A DNA stretch of 64,000 nt, taken from Chitinophagales bacterium (GTDB lineage Bacteria; Bacteroidota; Bacteroidia; Chitinophagales; LD1). The translations under genes were made by a program, and so were the position numbers. Shown here one piece after another: positions 56,901-64,000 of this stretch; position 1 is the first letter of the stretch; each line of letters opens with the position of its first letter. The stretch is taken from NCBI GenBank assembly GCA_016787045.1, contig JAEUVA010000030.1, positions 1-64,000 on the forward strand, read 5' to 3'. The notes below the pieces were generated by a model. The model made no database searches. It worked only from the letters and a program-made list of their open reading frames with translations, and was not told the DNA's origin.

Positions 56901-59900
56901 AAATGAAACAGTTGCTGTACAACCATTAAAATCCGTGGCGGTAAGAGTGTAAGTACCTGCGCCTACACCGGTCAAATCCTCTGATGTGGCTCCATTACTC
57001 CAAAGGTATGTATAAGTGGGTGTGCCACCGCTCACCGTTACATCTATACCACCGCTTGTACTTCCGGTACAACCAATGTTAGTTGTACTCGCAGAAATGT
57101 TAAGTACAGAAGGTTGAGTTACATTAATGGAGTTAAACGCTGTACAACTTTTTGCATCGGTAATGATTACTGAATAGGTTCCGGCACCTACACCAGTCAA
57201 ATCTTCGGTGTTAGCTCCGTTGTTCCAAAAGAATGAATACGGTGTGGTACCACCGGTGGGCGATAAATCTACACTACCATTACCGGCACCATTACAGTTG
57301 AGGTTGTTTCCGTTGATAGTTGAAGTAAGTAGTGGTGGCTGGGTGATGGTTTGAGTTAAATCTTTCTGACAACCATTATTATCTGTCACGGTTACAGTGT
57401 ATGTATTTGCGTGCAAATCCGAAAGGTCTTCGGAGGTGGCTCCGCTACTCCACAAGTAACTATAAGGCGGCACACCACCGCCTACGCTAATGTTGATGCT
57501 ACCGGTTGAATCGTTAAAACACTTCAGGTTTTGAAACGAAGCCAAACTTACAATCAGATTGAGTGGCTGACCTACAGTAGCGCTCAATGAAGTGGTACAT
57601 CCATTGAAATCGGTTACAGTGAGTATATAGGTGCCCACAGCTACGTTTAGTACATCCTCAACACTTGCCCCATTGCTCCAACTGTAGTTGTAAGGAGCAG
57701 TGCCGCCTGTTACACTCACAAAAATTTCACCGGTAGATGTGCCAAAGCAAACCGCGTTGTTTACAATATCTACCATAGCCATCAACTGTGCGGGCTGTGA
57801 GATATTTACATTTAGATAATCCGTACAACCTTTTTGATCGCGAAGCGCTACTACGTAAACCCCGGCAGTAAGTCCGGTGAAATTAAATACCGGGCTAAAA
57901 GCAGAGCCATTCAAAGAGTACGAATACGCTGGAGTACCTCCGGCAAGCGCTACTTCTACCTGACCATTAGCACCACCAAAACACGACACATTAGTTTGAG
58001 ATACTATACTTCCGGTTACCGAGTAGGAATTTCCGATTACAGCGATTGATGTATCCACACAACCATTGCCGTCAAAAACATAAACCGTGTAGGTACCAGC
58101 CCCTAAACCGGTAAACTCGCTACCCGGTTGTTGTGGGCCACCATTCAGCGAGTAAACATAGTTACCCACTCCGCCCGATGCGCTGATGGTAATTTTTCCA
58201 TCAAACACGTTTTGGCAACTGGCATCTACCACAACAGTGGTGTGCGTTAAATCTGTTGGCTCATTGATGATAACCGGATTTAATGTGTAGGTGGTTGAAC
58301 AAAGTTGTACATCGCGAACCACTACATAGTAGCTATCCACCACAAGTCCATTAAATATATTGGATGACTGATAAGTGCTACCGCTATCTATTGAGTAAAA
58401 CAAAGGAGGTGTGCCACTGGATGCATTTATTGTAATAATGCCTGTATTTCCTCCATTACACAACACATCGGTTGGTGTAGCAGAGTTGATGATAGGCAAT
58501 GGAGTAACCGTAACTACTGCACCGGCTGTAAACGATGTAGTGCGCACACAACCGTTGGCATCTGTAATTGAGGTGAAGGTGTACGTGGCTGTTGAGCCCG
58601 GTGCTATTTGGATAGTATCGCCAGTAACTACACCATTCTTGGTGTAGGTGTTGGTACCATCGGTATAAGCCACATCAAATGGCCCTGTACCGGTATTGAA
58701 ATTAAAAGATAACGAAGTAGAAGCACCAAAACATATAGATTGAGAAGATACTATACTTCCGTTTGGTGATGGGTTAACCACCACGTTAGTAGAAGCAGAG
58801 GAAGAACAACTAAATTGGTCGGTTACCGTAATATTGTATGTGCCGCCATTGTTCAACTGCGCGTTAGATATAGAAGGCGAGGCGGTGCCATTATTAAACC
58901 CTGCCGGGCCACTCCAAACATATCCATACGTGCCGCCACCGCCTGTTGCATTAGCATTCAAATTAATTTGATTACCCTGACATACAGGTGTGTTGCTACT
59001 TGGCGCAGCCACAGGCAAAGGCCTAACGGTAATTGTACGGTCAGAAAACTCAGGAGTACAAGGCCCGGCTCCATCGGGGTCGTTGGTGGTTAGACGCAGG
59101 GTAACAGTACCATTAAAGTTGGCTGCCGGAGTATAAGTTACTGTTGCCGGTGTAGCAGTTTGCGCGGTAGAACTCAGTGTACCTCCTCCGGAAACAATTG
59201 ACCAAGCTGCTGTGGAGGCAGTGCCGCCAAAACTAGCCCCGGTAAGTGTAATTGCTGTAGGTGCGTCTGATTGGCAAACTGCATTTGGTCCACCGGCATT
59301 TACGGTTGCACCGGCATTTACGGTAATTGTTCGTTGCACGGTTATCGGCACACATGGGCCGGCTCCATCAGGGTCGTTGGTGGTTAAATTTAACAACACC
59401 GTACCACTGAAATTTGCTGCAGGGGTATAAGTAATCAGCTCCGGATTAGCAGTTTGCGAGGTACTGCTCAAACTTCCACCACCCGATGCAATGGACCACG
59501 CACCAGTAACAGCTGCACCGCCAACACTAGATCCACTCAAAGTAATTGCAGGAGGATTAGATGACTGACAGGCCACATCAGGCCCACCGGCAATTGCAGT
59601 AGCTGCCTGATTAACATCAATAGTGCGGTCTTGGCTTATTGCCGTACAAGGCCCGGCACCATCGGGGTCGTTGGTGGTAAGGCGCAAGGTAACCGCACCC
59701 GTAAAATTAGCTGCAGGTGTGTAGGTAACGTTAGCCGGTGTAGCAGTTTGAGCAGTAGAACTTAGTGAACCTCCTCCGGAAACAACTGACCATGCACCGG
59801 TAGTAGCTGCACCACCCACACTTGCTCCACTAAGGGTAATTGCGCTTGGTGTAGCCGATTGGCAAACCGTTAAAGTATTTCCGGCAATTACAGTGGCAGC

Positions 59901-62018
59901 TTGGTTAACGCTAATAGTGCGTGACGCAGAAACTGCGGCACATGGCCCCGCGCCATCGGGGTCGTTGGTAGTAAGTTGTAGCGTAACATTGCCAAAAAAG
60001 TTAGCTGTAGGTGTAAAGGTAACTGTGGCCGGTGAGCCGGTTTGTGCCGTACTACTTAGCGTACCGCTACCCACTAATATTGACCAAGCACCGGTTGTGG
60101 CAGAGCCACCGATAGTTGCTCCGGATAAAGTAATAGCACCGGGAGTGGCCGATTGGCAAACCACATCGGGGCCACCCGCAACTACCGTTGCGGCTTGATT
60201 AACTTGTATAGTTCGGTCTTGAAACACAGCTGAGCAAGGCCCGGCACCATCCGGGTCGTTGGTGGTAAGGCGCAAGGTAACCGCACCCGTAAAATTAGCT
60301 GCAGGTGTGTAAGTAACGTTAGCCGGTGTTGCGGTTTGTGCAGTTGAGCTTAATGAACCACCACCAGAGATAATAGACCAAGCCCCAGTTGTGGCACTAC
60401 CGCCCACACTTGCACTGCTAAGTGTAATGGCACTTGGTGCTGCCGATTGGCAAACGGTGATGGTGCTACCCGCATTTACGGTGGGAGAAGCTATCACTTG
60501 AACTTGAGCACCGTTGCCAAACAAACCAGAGCGCTGGCAGCCATAAAAATCTTGAATGTATGCAAAACTGTAATTGGTAGTTGTACCAGGTGCTACCATA
60601 AAGGTATCGCCATTATTTACGTTGTTTTTTGATATGTAACTTACTCCATTATAGTACTGAATGTTGAAAGGCCCTGTACCCTGCGTAAAGTTCATTGTAA
60701 TTGCTGCTGAGTTGCCGGGGCAAATGATTTGCGTGGTTGGCGATAAATTGCCAAATGGTTTTGGCCGGCCAATAATGTTGATGACGTTGGAGTAATTGAA
60801 ATTTCCGCAACGGTCGGTTGTTACTCTTCTTACAGAGAATGTACTGCCCACCGGTACACTATCGGTTACATTCCAAGATGCTGTATTTACACCAGCTACC
60901 GTAGAGTATGGCCCACCATTAATAGAAAACTCCCAAGAGTAAGTCAAAGCTCCTCCACCATTAAAACCATTTGCCCCACCAGAGCCAGAGGTTACGTTTG
61001 TAAAAAGGCCTACTACCTGACCCTCGCAGAGTGCTGTGCCATTGGCAATACCTCCAATAGTACCACCATTTACGGCCGGTAATCCAAGAGGCACCAATTC
61101 CAAGAACACATTATCACCTGTACATGTGCCCGAAAGCCGCACTTCTATGTTATCTGTAGCACCAAGTACATAACCATTTACATCGCCCACTGTGGTAGCC
61201 GTGCTTATGCAACATGCCGAGCTAAACAATTGAGTGCCATTTAGCACAACTCGCACATCATCATTTGCGTTGTTGAGTACCAAACGATAACGGTTGCACG
61301 GGAAGCCCGTTCTGCGGGCACGAATTGAAAACATATCATTAGGTACCAAGCCGGTACCTACCCATGTAGATGCAGAAGATGGGCTGGTAGTGTTTGTCCA
61401 GAATGCTGTGGAGTTGAAGTTGAGGTTATTATCCACATAATACCCGTAACGCGCTAACGGCTGAGGGATATTGACATTTGATGTAGCAAATGCCTCTACG
61501 TTCCACACCCCGGCACCGGCACCCGGATCGCTAGCGGCAGGTGCTGTACGGTATTGTAACACAGCAGAACCCAGACCCGATACGTAGTCATTACATGCAC
61601 CATTCCATGCTTTGGTGTTTACCCGGATGGACCCCGAAAAAGTAGAATAAAAATCTGAAGACTGAGGCCGTGAGTTACCCGGACAACTTCCACCGGTCCA
61701 AGGGTCACGGGTGGGAGTAAAATCATTGTTATATGCAATTACTGATGACGCGTTTGACAAAGTCATATCCCAACTGTATCCGGAGAGGCCGGTATTCGTA
61801 TATCTAAACTGATAGATATTACCCGGCACTACATTAAACTCTGCATAAGTACCAGACCCCACACTCTGGTTCTGCCAAGTGGCGTTGGCAGTAATGGCTG
61901 TAGCCGGAGTAGCAAAACCCGACACACCGCATTGAGCATATTCCTTTTGGACTAAAAATGAAAACAAAAGCGTTGTTACAAAAAAACGCAGGGGGGCAGA
62001 GCATAGAATTTTTCTCAT
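50913..62018 (-). CDS. Giant SprB-repeat surface adhesin (3701 residues) with T9SS type B sorting domain
   Basis: Signal peptide about 1-29 (QKEYAQ). Residues about 30-330 form a non-repetitive N-terminal region with several Cys pairs. An Ig-like stretch follows (about 330-510). Next come five repeats of about 98 residues (59020-60490), each with VCQS...AITL, GAWSI, YTPAANF and LTTNDPDGAGPC. Then an Ig-like part and about 31 SprB repeats, with the pattern CNGGxNGxIxI, GGTxPYxYxWSNGATTEDLSG and GTYxVxVTDxNxC. The end (about 3610-3701) is the gliding-motility-associated type B domain with FIPTAFTPNGDGLNDRFEF and YNRWGQRVYY. T9SS would export it to the surface. SprB-type proteins mediate adhesion or gliding. 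A paralog lies directly upstream. Start: ATG at 62018, behind a plausible promoter. Confidence 0.95.
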   Translation of the reverse strand: MRKILCSAPLRFFVTTLLFSFLVQKEYAQCGVSGFATPATAITANATWQNQSVGSGTYAEFNVVPGNIYQFRYTNTGLSGYSWDMTLSNASSVIAYNNDFTPTRDPWTGGSCPGNSRPQSSDFYSTFSGSIRVNTKAWNGACNDYVSGLGSAVLQYRTAPAASDPGAGAGVWNVEAFATSNVNIPQPLARYGYYVDNNLNFNSTAFWTNTTSPSSASTWVGTGLVPNDMFSIRARRTGFPCNRYRLVLNNANDDVRVVLNGTQLFSSACCISTATTVGDVNGYVLGATDNIEVRLSGTCTGDNVFLELVPLGLPAVNGGTIGGIANGTALCEGQVVGLFTNVTSGSGGANGFNGGGALTYSWEFSINGGPYSTVAGVNTASWNVTDSVPVGSTFSVRRVTTDRCGNFNYSNVINIIGRPKPFGNLSPTTQIICPGNSAAITMNFTQGTGPFNIQYYNGVSYISKNNVNNGDTFMVAPGTTTNYSFAYIQDFYGCQRSGLFGNGAQVQVIASPTVNAGSTITVCQSAAPSAITLSSASVGGSATTGAWSIISGGGSLSSTAQTATPANVTYTPAANFTGAVTLRLTTNDPDGAGPCSAVFQDRTIQVNQAATVVAGGPDVVCQSATPGAITLSGATIGGSATTGAWSILVGSGTLSSTAQTGSPATVTFTPTANFFGNVTLQLTTNDPDGAGPCAAVSASRTISVNQAATVIAGNTLTVCQSATPSAITLSGASVGGAATTGAWSVVSGGGSLSSTAQTATPANVTYTPAANFTGAVTLRLTTNDPDGAGPCTAISQDRTIDVNQAATAIAGGPDVACQSSNPPAITLSGSSVGGAAVTGAWSIASGGGSLSSTSQTANPELITYTPAANFSGTVLLNLTTNDPDGAGPCVPITVQRTITVNAGATVNAGGPNAVCQSDAPTAITLTGASFGGTASTAAWSIVSGGGTLSSTAQTATPATVTYTPAANFNGTVTLRLTTNDPDGAGPCTPEFSDRTITVRPLPVAAPSSNTPVCQGNQINLNANATGGGGTYGYVWSGPAGFNNGTASPSISNAQLNNGGTYNITVTDQFSCSSSASTNVVVNPSPNGSIVSSQSICFGASTSLSFNFNTGTGPFDVAYTDGTNTYTKNGVVTGDTIQIAPGSTATYTFTSITDANGCVRTTSFTAGAVVTVTPLPIINSATPTDVLCNGGNTGIITINASSGTPPLFYSIDSGSTYQSSNIFNGLVVDSYYVVVRDVQLCSTTYTLNPVIINEPTDLTHTTVVVDASCQNVFDGKITISASGGVGNYVYSLNGGPQQPGSEFTGLGAGTYTVYVFDGNGCVDTSIAVIGNSYSVTGSIVSQTNVSCFGGANGQVEVALAGGTPAYSYSLNGSAFSPVFNFTGLTAGVYVVALRDQKGCTDYLNVNISQPAQLMAMVDIVNNAVCFGTSTGEIFVSVTGGTAPYNYSWSNGASVEDVLNVAVGTYILTVTDFNGCTTSLSATVGQPLNLIVSLASFQNLKCFNDSTGSINISVGGGVPPYSYLWSSGATSEDLSDLHANTYTVTVTDNNGCQKDLTQTITQPPLLTSTINGNNLNCNGAGNGSVDLSPTGGTTPYSFFWNNGANTEDLTGVGAGTYSVIITDAKSCTAFNSINVTQPSVLNISASTTNIGCTGSTSGGIDVTVSGGTPTYTYLWSNGATSEDLTGVGAGTYTLTATDFNGCTATVSFTLSQPAQNLSGTLAATQVTCNGFANGNINLTVTGGTQPYGFLWSNGATTEDINGLSPNTYSVTITDANGCTFTTAETITQPQLLTASVLGTNVTCNGGNNGSADLTATGGTIPYTYLWSNFAVSEDISGLAAGSYSVIVTDSKNCTAIASTTITQPAAISISSVLTQVSCNGANSGAIDLTVTGGAGALTYGWSNGATTEDITSLVAGTYTVTVQDANLCTATATFTLTQPTALVLTATVTDVTCAGASNGKIDITVYGGVFPYTFLWSNGATTEDISAIAGGNYDVTVTDANLCTLVQSFTVNQSAPITSSITPTHVLCNGAANGAADLTVTGGAAPLTFLWSTFQSTEDISGLSGGIYYVIIRDANNCEHRDSVVITEPSAIVLSALTSNVSCNGVNDGSIDVTVNGGVSPYQYAWSNGASTEDVNGLAAGSYTVSVFDDNGCIATATYTITQPASLTVSGTATNVNCNGGNNGAINITVNGGTQPYTFNWSSGATTEDLSNLSQGTYSVVVTDANFCTVSAQYTVNEPAALVATISSTPVTCNGGNDGAADLTVTGGNVPYTYLWSTFSINEDLSNLTAGNYVVIVTDSKNCTAIASTTITQPAAIVLSSIINNLSCNGAGDGSIDLTVNGGISPYQYAWSNGASTEDVNGLAAGTYTVSVFDDNGCIATATYTITQPASLTVSGTATNVNCNGGSNGAINITVNGGTQPYTFNWSNGATTEDLSNLSQGTYSVVVTDANFCTVSATFTITQPAAITSSIAVTNVSCAGAKNGALNLTVSGGTAPLSFLWSTFQSTEDIAGLNGGWYYVIITDANGCTKRDSAEVLEPQPLVAQATATTISCNGGTADVTLAVTGGTIPYSFVWTNGATTPNLTGVSAGTYTVTITDANNCTATTSVTITQPLALALQSQLQQVTCNGGANGSINISVNGGTQPYSYNWSNGSTAEDQFALTANTYNLTITDANACSLTASFVITEPTALSLSVSSTDVTCPSAADGTATATITGGVTPYSFSWSNFQNTAGITGLGGGTYVVQVTDANGCTISGSTVVTEPQPFVTSASVTHVLCNGAATGVVDVTVSGATSPYTYLWSNGAATQDLNGVVAGTYVLTITDFNSCTTTLSATVNQPFALALQSQVQHVSCNGGTNGSISITVIGGVQLYSFAWSNGSANQNQFNLAAGTYTLTITDANNCSLTASFTLNQPGAITSNVVPTNVTCYGAANGSANLTVGGGTAPYSYQWSNFQISEDLQNVGGGVYYVLITDAGGCKKSDSVLIAEPAALSLTFSSNNITCSNANNGSIDLTVQGGTQPYTYLWSNGATTQDVSNLPGGTYAVTVTDANSCTAFTSATIANPDLIVANFITSNPLCFGDANGSINLIVTGGTPQYSFVWSNGATTEDISNLADGTYTVTITDSKGCTQTGSATLIEPSPLYTSGFITHVTCAAAADGFIDITGYGGTLPYSYTWLPGGQSTEDIGGIPGGNYTVQVTDANGCQVASLYIVNEPTPLNLSVGGTNISCFGGNNGTAIANVSGGTTPYTYLWDDFATTGTRNGLPAGVHSVMVTDSNGCWRVDSVVLTQPTQLIVSGSVTNANCFGAATGAIDVTVSGGNPAYTYLWSNLTATEDLSNILAGNYTVNVTDQSNCTAAASFVITEPTQIFVTLLPNQPGCNGSTNGSISAIATQGIPPYTYLWSTTPLQNTPVAANLGAGDYTITVTDANFCTATSSVTLNQNSAIVVTANPVAAKCFNTSTGVVSVTATGGVSPLTYQLNGITQTTNSFTGLAPGNYVVTVKDINGCEGNTTFTIAEASQISVSLTATEQVILTGMSVQLNASTTSTTSVISHVWAPVSVFNFSSCSDPGNCASPYVSPLSTTTFVVSVMNADSCVATDTVTVVVNNEQSKFIPTAFTPNGDGLNDRFEFDVLGATNLEVSIYNRWGQRVYYNESQPNGITGNYGWDGMFDGKAAPDDTYVYRITITYFNTVKRDIEGTVNIMR
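54426..56780 (-). repeat. higher-order repeats (675 and 1350 bp) inside the giant adhesin gene
   Basis: Near-identical DNA recurs at a fixed offset. The block near 54640-55000 matches 55315-55675 (offset 675 bases, exactly three SprB modules). Marks at 54427/55777 and 55081/56431 are each 1350 apart, twice 675. This shows recent in-frame duplication of three-module units. Confidence 0.8.
59020..60490 (-). repeat. five tandem ~98-residue repeats in the giant adhesin
   Basis: The segment encoding NDPDGAGPC recurs near 59070, 59365, 59665, 59960 and 60255, a period of about 295 bases. The five units share most residues but not all bases, so they are older than the 675-bp repeats. Confidence 0.88.
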
Positions 62019-62088
62019 GCTTAAGTTTTATTGGTGTTAGTGTGCTGGCTAACCGGACATGGGGGAAACCAGTATAGCCATAAGAGCG

Positions 62089-62118
62089 GAAAAATAACAC
62101 CTGAAAGCCAATATCAAA
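62089..62118 (-). promoter_or_regulatory. promoter of the giant adhesin gene
   Basis: On the minus strand TTTG (62118-62115), an 18-base spacer and TATTTTTC (62096-62089, one mismatch to TAnnTTTG) lie 71 bases upstream of the ATG. Confidence 0.5.
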
Positions 62119-62160
62119 GCATTCAGAGATGAAATTTTGTTTTCAGTTTCTAATTCTAAT

Positions 62161-62190
62161 AAAAAAAAGCCCCGCTATTCAGCAGGGCTT
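62161..62190 (-). terminator. terminator of the second adhesin gene
   Basis: On the minus strand AAGCCCTGCT and AGCGGGGCTT pair (one mismatch, 4-base loop) and eight or more T follow (62168-62161). It lies 24 bases after the stop codon at 62214. Confidence 0.85.
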
Positions 62191-62213
62191 AAAAATTAGG
62201 ATTAAGGACATAG

Positions 62214-64000
62214 CTATTTCATCAGAGTAACAGTGCCTGATTTATCTTGCACAAGACCATTGAAGTATGTCACTTTAATTTTCCATACATAAGTATCATA
62301 CGGTGCGGCTTTATCACCTACTGTACCATCCCAACCATTGCTTCCGGAAATGCCATTTGGCTGGCTTGGGTTACCATATACCAAGCTACCCCAACGGTCG
62401 TATATCTGTACATCTAAGTTGGTAGCGCCAAGTATATCAAGTTCAAATCGGTCATTTAGTCCATCCCCGTTTGGTGTAAAGGCGTTAGGGATAAAGGCAG
62501 ACGGCTGTACTTCAACAATTATGGTTACTGAGTCGTAAGCAAAGCACGAATCTGCATTCATGGCGGCTACAGTAAATGTAGTGGTGTAGAATGGACTTAC
62601 GTAAGGATTAGAGCAGTTAGCTGGATTTCCGCAATCGCTAAAGTCAAACAATGAATCTATAGGACCCCAGAAGTAATTTACAATTGGCGTGGTTGATGAT
62701 GTAGCAGTTGCTACAATCTGTGTGGTCATTCCTTGTAAAATTACAGTTTGTGCTGCTGATAAATCTACCGTAACCTGAGCAGGCGAAGAAATGTTGAATG
62801 TCTGCGCACTTTGACAGCCGTTAGCATCGCGTACCGCTACTACATAATTACCCGGTGCAAGGTTAAAGAAGGTATCTGTAGCTTGCACAATACCATTCAA
62901 GTCATAAATGTAAGGTGGAGTGCCTCCGCTGGCCGATACGGCTACAAGGCCAGTAGCTGTGTTATAGCACTTAGCATCTGTACCGGTTACTGTAATGCTA
63001 ATAGGTGATGGCTCTACTAATGTAGCACTAACTACGGCAGAGCATCCCAAAGAATCGGTTACGGTCAATGTATAAGTACCTGCGCTAAGGTTAGTTGCAA
63101 TTGATCCGTTTTGAACCGGAGTAGTATTCCATGTAAAGTCAAAAGGAGCCAGCCCACCGGTTACATATACAGATATGAAACCATTTGATCCGCCAAAACA
63201 TACGGGATTGTAAACCGATACATTGGTTCCTAAACTCAGTTGCTCCAGCACTTCAAAAGAAGCGGTGGCAGAACAACCGTTAGCATCGTTTACTGTTACT
63301 GTGTAAACTCCCGCTGTGAGGGTAACCAAGTCTTCAGTAACTGGTCCGTGTGCCCATTGGTAAGTATAAGGAGCCGTGCCACCTGTTACAATCATATCAA
63401 TAGCCCCTGTGGTTTGAGCACCACATTCTACATCAGTAATATTTGCGGTAAGCAGCAATGGGTTAGGTTGTGTAATAAATGCACTATCCACCAGTTTACA
63501 ACCGCTGGAGTCGGTCAGAAGTACCGCAATCTTTCCGGCAGGTAAACCAAACACCTGTTGTGTGCTGGCAAAATTGCTCCACAAGTAAGTGTATGGTGTT
63601 CTTCCTCCACCCACTACGGCTTGTGCAGAACCATCGCTGCCACCCGGGCAACTTACATTAGTTGTAGAGATTGATAATGAAAGCGGTGCCGGTTCGTTCA
63701 CCACATAAAGTGCAGCAACAACGCAGCCCTTAACATCGGTTACGGTTACTGTATAGTTTCCTCCCGTTAGGCCACAAACATCTTCAGTAGATGGTCCATT
63801 GCTCCATGTAAACACGTAAGGGAGTGTGCCACCATATGCAGTAATGTCCACACAGCCATCTGCAAATCCGGCACAGGTTACATGAGATATAAATCCTGAA
63901 GTAAATAGAGGTGCTGGTTCGGTAATAACCACAGTATCGTTGCGTACGCATCCTTTACTGTCTGTTAATATAAGCGTGTAAGTACCATCGCTAAGTCCTG
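62214..64000 (-). CDS. SprB-repeat adhesin with T9SS type B sorting domain, C-terminal part (gene runs off the window)
   Basis: At least 595 residues; the frame is open to the window edge (the last codons read GLSDGTYTLILTDSKGC), so the N-terminus is missing and the apparent Met at 63932 is internal. About five to six SprB repeats are followed by the type B tail, with FIPNAFTPNGDGLNDRFEL and YDRWGSLVYGN. It is clearly paralogous to the C-terminal 600 residues of the 3701-residue protein: the module order and phrases such as YGGTLPY and ADSCxAxDSVT are shared. Same strand, 195 bases upstream of it, with its own terminator. Confidence 0.93.
   Translation of the reverse strand, partial: GLSDGTYTLILTDSKGCVRNDTVVITEPAPLFTSGFISHVTCAGFADGCVDITAYGGTLPYVFTWSNGPSTEDVCGLTGGNYTVTVTDVKGCVVAALYVVNEPAPLSLSISTTNVSCPGGSDGSAQAVVGGGRTPYTYLWSNFASTQQVFGLPAGKIAVLLTDSSGCKLVDSAFITQPNPLLLTANITDVECGAQTTGAIDMIVTGGTAPYTYQWAHGPVTEDLVTLTAGVYTVTVNDANGCSATASFEVLEQLSLGTNVSVYNPVCFGGSNGFISVYVTGGLAPFDFTWNTTPVQNGSIATNLSAGTYTLTVTDSLGCSAVVSATLVEPSPISITVTGTDAKCYNTATGLVAVSASGGTPPYIYDLNGIVQATDTFFNLAPGNYVVAVRDANGCQSAQTFNISSPAQVTVDLSAAQTVILQGMTTQIVATATSSTTPIVNYFWGPIDSLFDFSDCGNPANCSNPYVSPFYTTTFTVAAMNADSCFAYDSVTIIVEVQPSAFIPNAFTPNGDGLNDRFELDILGATNLDVQIYDRWGSLVYGNPSQPNGISGSNGWDGTVGDKAAPYDTYVWKIKVTYFNGLVQDKSGTVTLMK

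Noticed and set aside
51103..62100. Numerous antisense frames inside the giant adhesin gene
   Set aside because: They mirror the repeats of the real gene and lack independent features.

Overview
The window comes from a member of the Bacteroidota, most likely the Chitinophagia/Sphingobacteriia side. Four things point there: the 16S sequence carries signatures typical of that lineage; several promoters fit the Bacteroidota consensus TTTG-N18 to N21-TAnnTTTG; there are type IX secretion (T9SS) proteins (PorP/SprF, a PorE-like OmpA protein, SprB-repeat adhesins with type B tails, and one type A tail); and there is a Bat operon. Genes use ATG mostly, with some TTG/GTG starts, and Shine-Dalgarno sequences are inconspicuous.

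Layout. 1-4600: an rRNA operon on the minus strand (23S cut by the window edge, tRNA-Ala, tRNA-Ile, 16S, leader and two candidate promoters). 4616-8800: a repeat-rich S74 (endosialidase-chaperone) surface protein, divergent from a TPR-LuxR regulator. 8801-11780: an orphan conserved protein and a Fic AMPylase, among repeats and hairpins. 11779-20074: a minus-strand T9SS-linked cluster (unknown secreted protein, SprB-like adhesin, PorP/SprF, PorE-like OmpA). 20246-28629: housekeeping and envelope genes (hisS, TPR protein, S1/P1-type zinc enzyme, DUF502, PagL-like barrel, GT39, ctlX, a lipoprotein). 28904-37905: clpB, then the Bat operon (moxR, DUF58, BatD-like position gene, batA, batB, batC), interrupted by a small four-helix-bundle gene. 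37906-40150: repeats, a T9SS type A beta-propeller protein, a degenerate second copy of its tail and a GC-rich structured element. 40155-48598: ECF sigma/anti-sigma pair, mutL, gcvH, vanZ-like, TPR protein, DUF4286, a small secreted protein and a sugar-lactone oxidase. 48617-50527: an ABC-F (Uup-like) protein. 50913-64000: a giant SprB-repeat adhesin of 3701 residues and the C-terminal part of a second, paralogous one that runs off the window.

How it fits together. The secreted adhesins (three type B, one type A) would be exported by T9SS; the PorP/SprF and PorE-like proteins next to the 1260-residue adhesin are the usual partners of such proteins. The core T9SS motor and translocon genes are not in the window. 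The rest is a mix of core genes and envelope functions.

The most distinctive signal is the density of small repeats. These include palindrome-bearing 41/42-bp minisatellites, GACACC-core hairpins, GAGTTG-rich and GGGACGAG-rich simple repeats that also enter coding regions (hisS, mutL, the DUF58 start), a cloverleaf-like element before mutL, and a structured GC-rich block near 39.8 kb. I did not find a clear new defence or metabolic system. The best leads are the repeat-flanked four-helix-bundle cassette inside the Bat operon and the structured intergenic elements.
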